A stretch of 64,000 nucleotides of DNA from Microbulbifer agarilyticus S89 (GTDB lineage: Bacteria > Pseudomonadota > Gammaproteobacteria > Pseudomonadales > Cellvibrionaceae): positions 42,618-106,617 of the forward strand of contig NZ_AFPJ01000008.1 in NCBI RefSeq assembly GCF_000220505.1, in the 5' to 3' direction. The position numbers were made by a program, and so were the translations under genes. The notes beneath the pieces are model-generated. The model was not told the DNA's origin. It did not search any database and saw only the letters and a program-made list of their open reading frames with translations. Shown piece after piece: positions 51,556-60,595 of the stretch (position 1 is its first letter; every line of letters begins with the position of its first letter).

Positions 51556-52728
51556 ATGTTGACGAACCTTTGGTACGTGGCGGAATGGTCCAAAACGGTA
51601 AAAGACAAACCTGTTCGAGTAAAAATGCTTGGCCAGAACTTTGTCCTTTTTCGTGACAAGTCCGGCAAGGTAAATTGCCTCAGCGATATTTGTATTCACC
51701 GGGGGGGTTCACTGTCGAAGGGTTGGACCACCAAACGTGATTGTGTTGCCTGCCCGTACCATGGCTGGGAGTTTGATGCCGAAGGTAAGGTGCAATTTAT
51801 TCCATCCCGTGGCGAAGGCTCTGCAATCCCGGAACGCGCGCGTATCGACGCCTACCCCACAGAAGAACGTTACGGAATGATTTGGGTGTTTCTCGGTGAT
51901 CTTCCAGAAGAAGAGCGCTATCCGATCCCAGACTTCCCTGAGTATGAAGACAAGGAAAACTGGCGACCGGTCGAAGTAGAGTACAACTGGGAAGGCTCCG
52001 TTGATCGGGTAGTCGAGAACGGTATTGATATTGCCCATACCGCATTCGTACACCCTGGATTCGGTTACCAGGAAATGGCCGACAAGAATGAAATTCTCAA
52101 GGTCAACCGCGGCGAGTATTGGGGTTCCTCCGACAATGTACTTTACCCACCGCAGTTGGAAGGCAACTTCGGCCTGAACAAGCTTTTCCGCGCGGATAAG
52201 GCAGCCACCTATGTAACCCCGGCGTTCTATCTGCCAGGGCACTGTGTCCGTCTGCACATCAAGGTTAACTCCTGGATGGAGATGGTCATCTTTGACGCGA
52301 ATACGCCGATCGATGAAAACACTACGCGCTCATTCGCGGTACAGGTGCGTAACTTCTTCAAATGGTCCATCTTCGACAACGGTGCGAAAAAGCGTACCAA
52401 GCGGGTATTCGGTGAAGACGGCGATATTGTTTCGCAGCTTTCTCCCAACTATCTGCCAGAGTCGCTGGAGAACGAAGTCTCCGTGGAGCAGGACAAATTT
52501 ATGGGCGCCTGGCGAATGATTCGCCGCAAGCATATCGAAGAGAAAGGCTGGAAAATCGATACCAAGGCGATGAAGCCGTACGAAGGAGAAAAGGTGTTTA
52601 CCATTCCTTCACCGGCGCGCCGCCTGAACCCACACTTCAAGTGGGCTTTGGATACGGTGCCGCTGATTGCGCCGACTCGACGTGCTGCTGCGCCGGCTGG
52701 GGAGCCCGCGTCAACGGAACCGGTCTGA
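51556..52728 (+). CDS. Rieske non-heme iron oxygenase
   Basis: 390 residues from ATG 51556, eight bases after GAGGT. The Rieske cluster ligands are Cys46-x-His48 and Cys66-x2-His69 (DICIHRGG and CPYHGWEF). The catalytic domain has Asp158, His161 and His166 (ENGIDIAHTAFVHPG), bridging Asp and iron ligands. It belongs to the single-component-type oxygenase branch that includes vanillate demethylase, and at superfamily level plant pheophorbide a oxygenase (PAO). It lacks PAO's C-terminal C-x-x-C and membrane helices. No ferredoxin or reductase gene is adjacent. It could open or demethylate a tetrapyrrole; this is inference from context. Confidence 0.9.
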   Translation: MLTNLWYVAEWSKTVKDKPVRVKMLGQNFVLFRDKSGKVNCLSDICIHRGGSLSKGWTTKRDCVACPYHGWEFDAEGKVQFIPSRGEGSAIPERARIDAYPTEERYGMIWVFLGDLPEEERYPIPDFPEYEDKENWRPVEVEYNWEGSVDRVVENGIDIAHTAFVHPGFGYQEMADKNEILKVNRGEYWGSSDNVLYPPQLEGNFGLNKLFRADKAATYVTPAFYLPGHCVRLHIKVNSWMEMVIFDANTPIDENTTRSFAVQVRNFFKWSIFDNGAKKRTKRVFGEDGDIVSQLSPNYLPESLENEVSVEQDKFMGAWRMIRRKHIEEKGWKIDTKAMKPYEGEKVFTIPSPARRLNPHFKWALDTVPLIAPTRRAAAPAGEPASTEPV

Positions 52729-52800
52729 TAAAACAAGGGCGACAACTCGCGTCGCCCAAGCTTAGGCAACACATTCAGAGCACAAAAGCTAGAAAACAAA

Positions 52801-52828
52801 AAAGCCGCGCATTTGCGCGGCTTTTTTT
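52801..52828. terminator. Bidirectional rho-independent terminator
   Basis: GCCGCGC-ATTT-GCGCGGC hairpin with A-tract before and seven T residues after, downstream of the Rieske oxygenase gene and convergent with the symporter gene. Confidence 0.92.
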
Positions 52829-52906
52829 GTGCCTACGACAGCGGCTAGATCGTATCAAACCCGGAGTAGGGGAGTGTCTGGAGGGCACCTGTAGCCCATT
52901 AACGCG

Positions 52907-54352
52907 TCATTCAATCGCTTCTTTACGGTTAACGCGTGCGGACAACCCCATAGCGAAAAAAGGGAATAAAAGTACCAGTGTGGCCGCGGTAAACGGAAGC
53001 AAGCGCTCCGCCCAATCGCCGGTGGTATTCGGGAAAAATGAGAGAAGCACGGCGAGTATGAAGCCGGTGGTAATGGAACGCATCACGCTGGCAGGCGCGA
53101 GTTGCATCCCCGCTAGTCGAGCCAAAATGGTGGGGCCAAAGGCGGAGCCAATTGCGATCCATGCGAATAGCACGCGCTCGAAAATAGTGGCAGGTAAGAA
53201 GAGAGCGATCAGTACGGCGACGACGGTGACCGCCAGCATAGACAAGCGTGATACCAGTAGCGCCCGCTGTGGCATAAGTCGTTGCAAGCGGAGATCGTAG
53301 GAAATTGTTGAGGCTACTACGAGTAGCATGCTATCGGCAGTAGACATAATGGCGGACAGTACCGCGGCGAGTAGCACCGCGGCTACTAACGGATTCAGGA
53401 GTAAAGAGGAAAGTTCGAAGAACAGTGTTTCCGGGTCTAGCAGGTCGGGCAACAGTATCTTGCCCATAAGGCCCAGGCTGAACATGCTCAGAAATACGAT
53501 GGAAAACCAGCCGATTGATATGACCCGCGCCTGCTTAAGTGCTTGTGCATCTCGCAGAGCCATAAAGCGGTGCAGGAGGTGGGGCTGCCCCAAGGTGCCG
53601 ATGCCGATTGCCAGGCTACCGGCAATGAATCCTAGCGCGGAAAGCCCGACATTCTTTCCTGTCAGTGACCATGCTTCGCGGGTGAACAGGGTAGATTCAC
53701 GGATCGCCTCCCAGCCGCCGATATGCATAAATGCAACGGTGGGCAGTAACACCGCCGCAAACAGCATCAGTCCGCCTTGCACGGTGTCGGTGATACTGGC
53801 CGCCCAGAAACCACCGAGGTAGGTGTAAATGGTGATGATTGCGGCACCGAGTATCAGGCTCTCGATAAGCGGCATGTCGAAAGCAGAAGAGAATGTGGTG
53901 GCAGCCCCTTGGAATTGCGCGGCGATGTAAACCACGAACGACAGCAAAATCACGATGGAAGCGACCAGTCGTACGCCCTGATGTGCATCCGATTTTTGCT
54001 GGCGTTGATCTTCTGCAAGGAAGCTGGTGAGGGTGATCTGGTCCTTGTCGCGGGTGTAGCGCATCAAGCGGGGCGCGATCCATATCCAACTAAAAATGCA
54101 GCCCAAAACAGCACCAGCGGCGATCCAGATCGCGGAAACACCCAGTACAAAGGCCACGCCACTCATCCCGAGCAATGTCCACGCCGAAGCGCTGCTGGCG
54201 CCGTAGCTGATGGCGGCAACAACCGGCCCAAGATTGCGCCCACCGAGGAAATAGTCCTTGGTATTGCTGGTGCGTTTCTGCGACCAGAAGCCGATTAATA
54301 GCAGTAGTACTTTGTAAATCACCAGAGTGTACAGGGCGACCGAAATATCCAT
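52907..54352 (-). CDS. Sodium:solute symporter (PutP-like)
   Basis: A 481-residue SSS-family transporter with about thirteen membrane segments. KDYFLGGRNLGPVVAAISYG and SAWTLLGMSGVAF are the sodium/proline symporter signature; the rest (GGFWAASITDTVQGGLMLFA, ILLPDLLDPETLFFELSSL) agrees. It probably takes up proline or another small solute with sodium. It is separated by terminators and is not under the shared operator, so it is probably not part of the catabolic set. Confidence 0.9.
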   Translation of the reverse strand: MDISVALYTLVIYKVLLLLIGFWSQKRTSNTKDYFLGGRNLGPVVAAISYGASSASAWTLLGMSGVAFVLGVSAIWIAAGAVLGCIFSWIWIAPRLMRYTRDKDQITLTSFLAEDQRQQKSDAHQGVRLVASIVILLSFVVYIAAQFQGAATTFSSAFDMPLIESLILGAAIITIYTYLGGFWAASITDTVQGGLMLFAAVLLPTVAFMHIGGWEAIRESTLFTREAWSLTGKNVGLSALGFIAGSLAIGIGTLGQPHLLHRFMALRDAQALKQARVISIGWFSIVFLSMFSLGLMGKILLPDLLDPETLFFELSSLLLNPLVAAVLLAAVLSAIMSTADSMLLVVASTISYDLRLQRLMPQRALLVSRLSMLAVTVVAVLIALFLPATIFERVLFAWIAIGSAFGPTILARLAGMQLAPASVMRSITTGFILAVLLSFFPNTTGDWAERLLPFTAATLVLLFPFFAMGLSARVNRKEAIE

Positions 54353-54477
54353 GCAGGGCCTACGATGCGTTGGTTTTATTGGTATTGGATGAAGTGAATA
54401 TCTCAGGTTTCCACGCCGATTACATGCCCCCGCGTGTGAGATATGGAGGGAAATTGCGATTTATCAAAAATAGCTAT

Positions 54478-54493
54478 ATCAAAATATTTTGAT
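54478..54493. promoter_or_regulatory. Perfect 16-bp palindrome upstream of metK
   Basis: ATCAAAATATTTTGAT is a perfect inverted repeat about 90 bases upstream of the metK start. Position and symmetry suit an operator for a methionine- or SAH-responsive repressor, for example an ArsR-type SahR/SamR; which one is not determined. Confidence 0.55.
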
Positions 54494-54583
54494 GTAGATC
54501 TGTGTGGGTAGACTGGGTGTATGGCGTCTTCACCGCTGGTTGTCGGCGCCCGCACTAAAGCAATTAATAAGGTAGATGCACCT

Positions 54584-55801
54584 ATGTCTGAATATTCCGT
54601 TTTTACCTCGGAGTCTGTTTCCGAGGGTCACCCGGACAAAATGGCCGATCAAATTTCCGATGCCGTACTGGATGCAATTATTGCGCGGGATCCGGACGCC
54701 CGTGTGGCGGTTGAATCCGTAGTGAAAACCGGACTTGCCATGTTGGTAGGCGAGGTGACCACCAGCTGCTATGTCGACCTGGAAGACGTGGTGCGGGATG
54801 TGATTACGGGCATCGGCTACAACAGCTCCGATGTGGGCTATGACGGTTCAACCTGTGCAGTGATCAATGCCATTGGCAAACAGTCCGTCGATATTAACCA
54901 GGGTGTTGACCGTGCGAAGCCGGAAGATCAGGGCGCTGGCGACCAGGGTTTGATGTTTGGCTATGCCACTAACGAAACCCCGACCCTGATGCCCGCACCG
55001 GTGTATTACTCTCACCGCCTGGTGGAGCGTCAGTCTTACCTGAGAAAGAAAAACATCCTACCGTGGTTGCGTCCTGATGCGAAAAGTCAGGTGACTTTCC
55101 GCTACGGCGAAGACGGCAAGCCGGAAGCGATTGATGCGGTAGTACTGTCTACTCAACATTCGCCAGACATTTCTCAAGAAGAACTCAAGGCTGCGGTGAT
55201 GGAAAACATCATCCTTGAGGTACTGCCGAGCGAGCTCCTGCATGAAGGTACCCAGTACCACATCAACCCAACCGGTAATTTTGTGATTGGTGGTCCGGTA
55301 GGTGATGCAGGTGTTACCGGTCGTAAAATTATTGTAGACACCTACGGTGGTATGGCGCGTCACGGCGGCGGCGCCTTTTCTGGCAAAGATCCATCAAAAG
55401 TAGACCGTTCTGCTGCCTATGCTGGCCGTTACGTTGCCAAGAACGTCGTCGCTGCCGGCCTCGCCGATCGCTGTGAAGTACAGGTTTCTTATGCGATTGG
55501 TGTTGCCGAGCCCACTTCAGTATCGGTTAACACATTTGGCACCGGCAAAGTTTCTGATGCGCATTTGATCCAGGCAATTCGCGATGTGTTCGACCTGCGT
55601 CCATATGCCATTACCCGCGTGCTGGACCTGCAGCATCCGATGTATCAGCTGACGGCTTCATACGGCCACTTTGGTCGCGAGCCGTTTGAGCACACCTACA
55701 CCTGGAAAGAGGGTGGCGAGGAGAAATCGGCAACCTTTACCGCTTTCAGCTGGGAAAAGACCGACAAGGTAGAAGCCCTGCAGCGTGCGGTAGCCGAATA
55801 A
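54584..55801 (+). CDS. metK: S-adenosylmethionine synthetase
   Basis: 405 residues from ATG 54584 after AAGGTAG; the frame is open to 54521. It carries the full set of family motifs: [32 protein letters not shown] and the phosphate-binding [19 protein letters not shown]. It makes S-adenosylmethionine from ATP and methionine. About 20 residues longer than the E. coli enzyme. It is followed by ahcY, so the SAM-cycle genes are grouped. Confidence 0.98.
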   Translation: MSEYSVFTSESVSEGHPDKMADQISDAVLDAIIARDPDARVAVESVVKTGLAMLVGEVTTSCYVDLEDVVRDVITGIGYNSSDVGYDGSTCAVINAIGKQSVDINQGVDRAKPEDQGAGDQGLMFGYATNETPTLMPAPVYYSHRLVERQSYLRKKNILPWLRPDAKSQVTFRYGEDGKPEAIDAVVLSTQHSPDISQEELKAAVMENIILEVLPSELLHEGTQYHINPTGNFVIGGPVGDAGVTGRKIIVDTYGGMARHGGGAFSGKDPSKVDRSAAYAGRYVAKNVVAAGLADRCEVQVSYAIGVAEPTSVSVNTFGTGKVSDAHLIQAIRDVFDLRPYAITRVLDLQHPMYQLTASYGHFGREPFEHTYTWKEGGEEKSATFTAFSWEKTDKVEALQRAVAE

Positions 55802-55811
55802 CTGAGTTTCT

Positions 55812-55834
55812 CCGGCACGATGCGTGCCGGGGTT
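55812..55834 (+). terminator. Hairpin downstream of metK
   Basis: CCGGCAC-GATGC-GTGCCGG is a perfect 7-bp stem followed by GGTTTT. The T-tract is short, so it may terminate only part of the transcription into ahcY. Confidence 0.5.
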
Positions 55835-55915
55835 TTCATCTCGTTGAGTATTATTCAAGTCGGTTGGATGAGGTATGCGATTTACCTTTAGCGACCAGCG
55901 AATGTGGAAATAAAA

Positions 55916-57298
55916 ATGACAAATTTTACAGACTACAAAGTTGCCGATATCAAGTTGGCGGAGTGGGGACGCAAGGAAATTGCGATCGCAGAAGGGGAGA
56001 TGCCCGCGTTAATGGCGTTGCGCCGCAAGTACAAGCAGTCGCAGCCGCTGGCAGGCGCCAAGATCATGGGTTGTATCCACATGACCATCCAGACTGCGGT
56101 ACTGATTGAAACTCTGGTGGAGCTGGGTGCCGAAGTGCGCTGGTCTTCCTGCAATATCTTCTCTACTCAGGATCACGCTGCCGCAGCAATCGCTGCTGCC
56201 GGTATTCCCGTATTTGCCTGGAAGGGTGAAACCGAAGACGAATTTTGGTGGTGTATCGAGCAAACCGTACTGGCCGAGAAAGATGGCAGTGATGTTTGGG
56301 ATGCCAATATGATTCTGGATGATGGTGGCGACCTGACTCAGCTGTGCCATGAAAAGTACCCGGGGTTGCTGGATCGCATCCACGGTATCAGTGAAGAGAC
56401 CACTACCGGGGTTCATCGTCTGGTTGAGATGCTGTACAAAGGCGAGCTGAAGGTGCCGGCGATCAACGTAAACGATGCGGTAACCAAGTCCAAAAACGAC
56501 AACAAGTACGGGTGTCGTCACTCTCTGAACGATGCGATCAAGCGCGGTACCGACCACCTGTTGTCCGGCAAGAAAGCGCTGGTTATTGGCTACGGTGATG
56601 TGGGTAAAGGATCTGCCGCGTCCTTGCGCCAAGAGGGCATGATCGTAAAGGTGACCGAGATCGACCCGATCTGCGCGATGCAGGCCTGTATGGACGGCTT
56701 TGAGGTGGTATCCGCCTACAAAGATGGCGTGAACACCGGCGAAATCGCCGATATTGATACCGCGGTACTCGGCACCACAGATCTGTTGGTTACCACTACC
56801 GGCAACGTTAACGTGTGTGACGCAGCCATGCTGCAGACTCTGAAAAATGGCGCAGTGGTTTGTAACATCGGTCACTTCGACAGTGAGATCGACACGGCTT
56901 TCATGCGCGAGCACTACGAGTGGGAAGAAGTAAAACCGCAGGTGCACAAGATCTACCGTGATCGCACAAATAATGATCACCTGATCCTGCTGTCCGAAGG
57001 TCGTCTGGTAAACCTGGGCAACGCGACTGGTCACCCTTCACGCATTATGGATGGGTCCTTTGCTAACCAGGTTCTGGCCCAAATCTACCTGTGGGAGCGC
57101 AAGTTTGCCGATCTTCCGCAAGCGGAGAAAACTGCGCAGCTGTACGTGAAGGTGCTGCCCAAGAAATTGGATGAAGAGGTAGCAAAAGACATGGTGGAAG
57201 GCTTTGGCGGTGTGGTCACCCGCTTGACCAATACCCAAGCCGAGTACATCAACGTGGATGTTGAGGGGCCTTATAAGCCGGACAGCTACAAATACTGA
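55916..57298 (+). CDS. ahcY: S-adenosylhomocysteinase
   Basis: About 460 residues from ATG 55916. Family motifs are intact: [34 protein letters not shown], the NAD-binding [13 protein letters not shown] and C-terminal [10 protein letters not shown]. The enzyme splits S-adenosylhomocysteine into homocysteine and adenosine. The insertion near [10 protein letters not shown] to [11 protein letters not shown] is like that of the longer bacterial/eukaryal form. Next to metK, and adenosine kinase and a methionine synthase are nearby, completing the cycle. Confidence 0.98.
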   Translation: MTNFTDYKVADIKLAEWGRKEIAIAEGEMPALMALRRKYKQSQPLAGAKIMGCIHMTIQTAVLIETLVELGAEVRWSSCNIFSTQDHAAAAIAAAGIPVFAWKGETEDEFWWCIEQTVLAEKDGSDVWDANMILDDGGDLTQLCHEKYPGLLDRIHGISEETTTGVHRLVEMLYKGELKVPAINVNDAVTKSKNDNKYGCRHSLNDAIKRGTDHLLSGKKALVIGYGDVGKGSAASLRQEGMIVKVTEIDPICAMQACMDGFEVVSAYKDGVNTGEIADIDTAVLGTTDLLVTTTGNVNVCDAAMLQTLKNGAVVCNIGHFDSEIDTAFMREHYEWEEVKPQVHKIYRDRTNNDHLILLSEGRLVNLGNATGHPSRIMDGSFANQVLAQIYLWERKFADLPQAEKTAQLYVKVLPKKLDEEVAKDMVEGFGGVVTRLTNTQAEYINVDVEGPYKPDSYKY

Positions 57299-57321
57299 GG
57301 TGATATTCGTTCTGTGGCGCC

Positions 57322-57361
57322 AAAACCCCCGTTGTGCTTGTCGCAGCGGGGGTTTAGTTTT
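57322..57361 (+). terminator. Rho-independent terminator of ahcY
   Basis: AAACCCCCG and CGGGGGTTT form a 9-bp stem separated by a 15-base loop, followed by AGTTTT. Confidence 0.8.
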
Positions 57362-57543
57362 ATTGATTGGTGTATTTGGCCGCCATCTCCAGCGGGATAG
57401 GGGACCCGTTTTGGTGCCCGGGAGTAAATTTGGGGCCGGTTCAGCCCAATGATTGGGCGGAATCTTGCAGCACAACAAATGGCAGTTATTGGACAAGCTG
57501 CAAAATTGACTTTTCTCAATTAAATCCTGCCTTCAGGGTAAAA

Positions 57544-57578
57544 GTTATATTGATAGTACATTTACTGCTTGGTACTGT
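57544..57578 (+). promoter_or_regulatory. Operator-like site G and possible promoter of the TonB receptor
   Basis: GTTATATTGATAGTAC (57544-57559) has 14 of 16 bases fitting site F when Y is allowed and 14 of 16 shared with site D. It contains TTGATA (57550-57555), with TACTGT (57573-57578) spaced 17 bases later as a weak -10. It places the receptor in the same putative regulon. Confidence 0.65.
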
Positions 57579-57719
57579 GTTCGTGATGTAAATAAAAGCC
57601 GATTACGGGTTACGTCAGCAAAGGGACTTTGGATCACTCCAGTCCAGCATTTACCCTTGAAGTTGTTGCAGACCACTCAGGCATTAATAAAAAATCATAA
57701 CTGAGCCTCGGAGGGACCA

Positions 57720-60299
57720 ATGTCCAAATTCAAGCAGCAGCCGCTCTACATTGCGGTAGTGGCCGGAAGCCTCGCATCAACCGCAATGGCGGCTACTGAT
57801 GAAGCGGTCAAACCAGACGGTGACATCAATCGAGGACAGCCGGTATTAGAAGAAGTCACGGTTACCGCCCGTAACCGGACTGAAAGCCTGCAGGAAATCC
57901 CCGTAGCCATCAATGCCTTCTCAGCGAAAGACATTGAGCGTTCTGCCATGCAAGATCTGCGTGACGTGGTGCGCAGCTCCCCAGGGCTGGTGTACGACTC
58001 TTCTGGCACTATCGCGACTGGTGCCATTACGATCCGGGGCATGAGTCAGCCTGGCCTTATTGGTGACGACACCAACGTGGCGATGTTTGTAGATGGCGTG
58101 TACGTCTCCGGCCGCGCCTCTACGTTCATGCCGATGATGGGTTTGGAGCGTGTTGAGGTGGTGCGTGGCCCACAGTCAGCGATCTATGGCCGCAACGCTT
58201 TCTCCGGCGCTATGAATTACATCACCGCCAAGCCTTCGGAAGAATTTGAGGCGAAAATCGAAGCGACCACCGGTGCGGAAGGGCAGTCCGGTGTCGAGGC
58301 CCGAATCGCCAGTGCCATTGGCGATAAATTGGCGGTCAGCCTGGATGTGGTGGACTCCGAGTCCGGCTCTACCTTCAAGCAGGGTGATACCTATTTGGGC
58401 GGCATCGATAACGAAGCCCAGCGACTGCGCGTCCTCTACACCCCAACCGATACGCTCGAATTTGATCTCTCCGTCGCCCATGTGGATGTGCACGAGCACC
58501 ATAACGCTGGCTACGAGGCCACTCCCAATGCCGAGCACGCCGTGGAGATCAATACTATGGCGACAGGCGGTGCGCCTTTCCTGATCCCGGGTGTGCACTA
58601 TACCCCCGGTATCAATGCGCTGACGCCTGCTGGCATGGCGGCGGTAACTGGTGCGCCGAGTGCTTACTATGGCGAAGCCAAGGCGGCCGATCCTGACGGT
58701 TTCGCTGGCAATGCCTTCGGTGTTACCAATGAATCCGATTTGTACAGTCTGCGTGTGAACTGGGATATTGCCGACGTTACCCTGACATCCATCACCGCGG
58801 CATCGGACACCGTGACCCGCTCCCTGCAAGGCTATGCCAACGCGTATATGGCGCCTACCATGGTATTTGCCCCGGTAATTCCGGTAAGCAACGGTTTTTC
58901 CCCGGTAACGCCCACTGAAGACATGCCCAACCATGTTGCCACCATTAATCTCGGTGGCACCAACGCGTATCTGCTGAATGTGCTTGCCTACAACTACGGT
59001 GGTCAGCCCAATGATGACCGCACCGCGTTCAGCCAGGAGTTCCGTATTCAGTCGAATGACACTGGCCCGCTGCAGTGGAGCGCAGGCTTACTGTATTCAG
59101 AAGTGGAGCTTGATCAGTGGTTGACCTCCAGCGCACTGCCGGCGAGCGGCAGCCCGTTTGGCGATGAGATCAACTCCGCCTCCATTGCATCTTCCATCCT
59201 GGCGGTGGACGAAAACGGCAATGCAACCAAGATTACCCAGACCAACCACAGCACTGAAATGACCTCCGCATTCGCGGCACTCGCGTATGACGTGACCGAC
59301 AAGCTGAACGTCGGCGTGGAAGCGCGTTATACCCGTGAAGACAAGGTTGCGGATAATGTTCTGCACTTCACCGGTGCCCAGGGTGAGGTTCAGGGTGATT
59401 GGGATTGGGTGTCGCCGCGTCTGATTGCGACGTACACCTACGATGAATACACCAACTTCTACCTGAATATCGCCCGGGGTACCAAGTCCGGCGGTATCAA
59501 TGGTGGTACACCGGTAGAGTCCGAGCTGCTCTACGACCCGGAAACCAACCTCACCTTCGAACTGGGCGCTAAGCGTACTGTTCTGGATGGCCGCGGTTAC
59601 ATGAATATCGCTGCCTACCATATCGATTGGGATGACCAGCATATTCGCCAATTCTCCCAGTTCAGTAACGGTGCCACTATTCCTGCGGCGATTACTACGA
59701 ACCTGGGTGCGGTAGAAATCCGTGGTATCGAGATTGAGACCGCCTTCCAGATCAGCGATAACTGGGCCTTCCACTCAGCCTACACCTTCAACGATGCGGA
59801 GGTGGTGAAGGGTGTGCAAAGTGTGACCTTTGGCTACGTGGACTACGAAGCGATGGGGCTTGATGCAACCAACTACCCCTTCTGCCTGCCGGTGCTGGGT
59901 GGCGGCTGTGAAGTGATGAGTAACCTGATGGTCTCCGATGGTGATCTGTCCGGCAAGACGATGATCAATAACTCTCGGAACACCTTCAATGCAGGCGTAC
60001 GCTACTCGCGCGACATGGCCAATGGTGCCGAGTTCTACATGGACCTGAGCTCCGTGTGGAAGGACAAGCGTTACATCAACACCGTGAACACCCTGTGGAT
60101 TGACGATCACTGGGATACCAACCTGGTAACCGGTATCGAGGGTGACAACTGGTATGGCCAGCTCAGCGTGAAAAACCTGATGGACGATGACACACCCTCC
60201 AGTGCCTACCGTCCGTTTATCTGGACCCAGAATCAGGCCCCGTCCATCGTTAACCGTATGGGCCGTTTGAGCAGCCTGACAGTAGGGTACCGCTTCTAA
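57720..60299 (+). CDS. TonB-dependent outer-membrane receptor
   Basis: An 859-residue receptor with signal peptide (AVVAGSLASTAMA, cut before ATDEA), a TonB-box-like LEEVTVTARNRTE, a plug domain (ITIRGMSQPGLIGDDT, VEVVRGPQSAIYGRNAF) and a 22-strand-type barrel ending in the aromatic LTVGYRF. It takes up large or scarce ligands using TonB energy. Receptors of this sort import siderophores, heme, vitamin B12 or glycans. Because it carries the same operator as the catabolic genes about 6 kb away, its ligand is probably the cluster substrate, for example a chlorophyll-derived or bilin-like molecule (inferred). Confidence 0.95.
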   Translation: MSKFKQQPLYIAVVAGSLASTAMAATDEAVKPDGDINRGQPVLEEVTVTARNRTESLQEIPVAINAFSAKDIERSAMQDLRDVVRSSPGLVYDSSGTIATGAITIRGMSQPGLIGDDTNVAMFVDGVYVSGRASTFMPMMGLERVEVVRGPQSAIYGRNAFSGAMNYITAKPSEEFEAKIEATTGAEGQSGVEARIASAIGDKLAVSLDVVDSESGSTFKQGDTYLGGIDNEAQRLRVLYTPTDTLEFDLSVAHVDVHEHHNAGYEATPNAEHAVEINTMATGGAPFLIPGVHYTPGINALTPAGMAAVTGAPSAYYGEAKAADPDGFAGNAFGVTNESDLYSLRVNWDIADVTLTSITAASDTVTRSLQGYANAYMAPTMVFAPVIPVSNGFSPVTPTEDMPNHVATINLGGTNAYLLNVLAYNYGGQPNDDRTAFSQEFRIQSNDTGPLQWSAGLLYSEVELDQWLTSSALPASGSPFGDEINSASIASSILAVDENGNATKITQTNHSTEMTSAFAALAYDVTDKLNVGVEARYTREDKVADNVLHFTGAQGEVQGDWDWVSPRLIATYTYDEYTNFYLNIARGTKSGGINGGTPVESELLYDPETNLTFELGAKRTVLDGRGYMNIAAYHIDWDDQHIRQFSQFSNGATIPAAITTNLGAVEIRGIEIETAFQISDNWAFHSAYTFNDAEVVKGVQSVTFGYVDYEAMGLDATNYPFCLPVLGGGCEVMSNLMVSDGDLSGKTMINNSRNTFNAGVRYSRDMANGAEFYMDLSSVWKDKRYINTVNTLWIDDHWDTNLVTGIEGDNWYGQLSVKNLMDDDTPSSAYRPFIWTQNQAPSIVNRMGRLSSLTVGYRF

Positions 60300-60325
60300 T
60301 CATTCTCGCCTTATTGAGTGTGACT

Positions 60326-60349
60326 TTGCCCGCTTCGGCGGGCATTTTT
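60326..60349 (+). terminator. Rho-independent terminator of the TonB receptor gene
   Basis: GCCCGC-TTCG-GCGGGC stem with the stable UUCG tetraloop, then ATTTTT. Confidence 0.9.
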
Positions 60350-60455
60350 GTGCCCGAATATTTTCCACGCCCTCCCAGCTAGTCTTTTTTATGCACCGTA
60401 GAAAGAGAACCTTGAGAGGGCTCTGAGAGAATTAAAAGACGCCTAAATGGAAGTG

Positions 60456-60508
60456 AAGCGGGTTGAAGCGGGTTAAAGCGGGTTAAAGCGGGTTAAAGCG
60501 GGTTGAAG
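60456..60508. repeat. 10-bp tandem repeat, about 5.3 copies
   Basis: The unit AAGCGGGTTR is repeated five times plus three bases between the TonB receptor and adenosine kinase genes, followed by further G-rich imperfect DNA. Function unknown; copy number may vary between strains. Confidence 0.9.
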
Positions 60509-60595
60509 GTGAGTGAGGGGGAGATGAAGGGGGCGAAGGACGAGGTAAGAGGGGTAACCTGATCGCTCAGGAATACCCCTTGTGTAGACTTGCCG

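Larger units (their letters stand above)
57299..57719. other. 421-bp region between ahcY and the TonB receptor
   Basis: It contains the ahcY terminator, operator-like site G with a possible promoter, and the leader of the receptor gene. No other gene is evident; the frames present are short and lack ribosome-binding sites. A good AGCCTCGGAGGG Shine-Dalgarno stretch precedes the receptor ATG. Confidence 0.6.

Noticed and set aside
51556-52728. Firm naming of the Rieske oxygenase as pheophorbide a oxygenase
   Set aside because: The C-terminal C-x-x-C and membrane helices of PAO are missing and the similarity is at superfamily level, so I only propose a role from context.
55802-55915. SAH riboswitch in front of ahcY
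   Set aside because: Only a simple hairpin is visible. The conserved core and pseudoknot of the SAH riboswitch were not found.
56009-57034. Long minus-strand frame opposite ahcY
   Set aside because: It is antisense to a certain gene, has no family resemblance and follows the codon pattern of ahcY in reverse.
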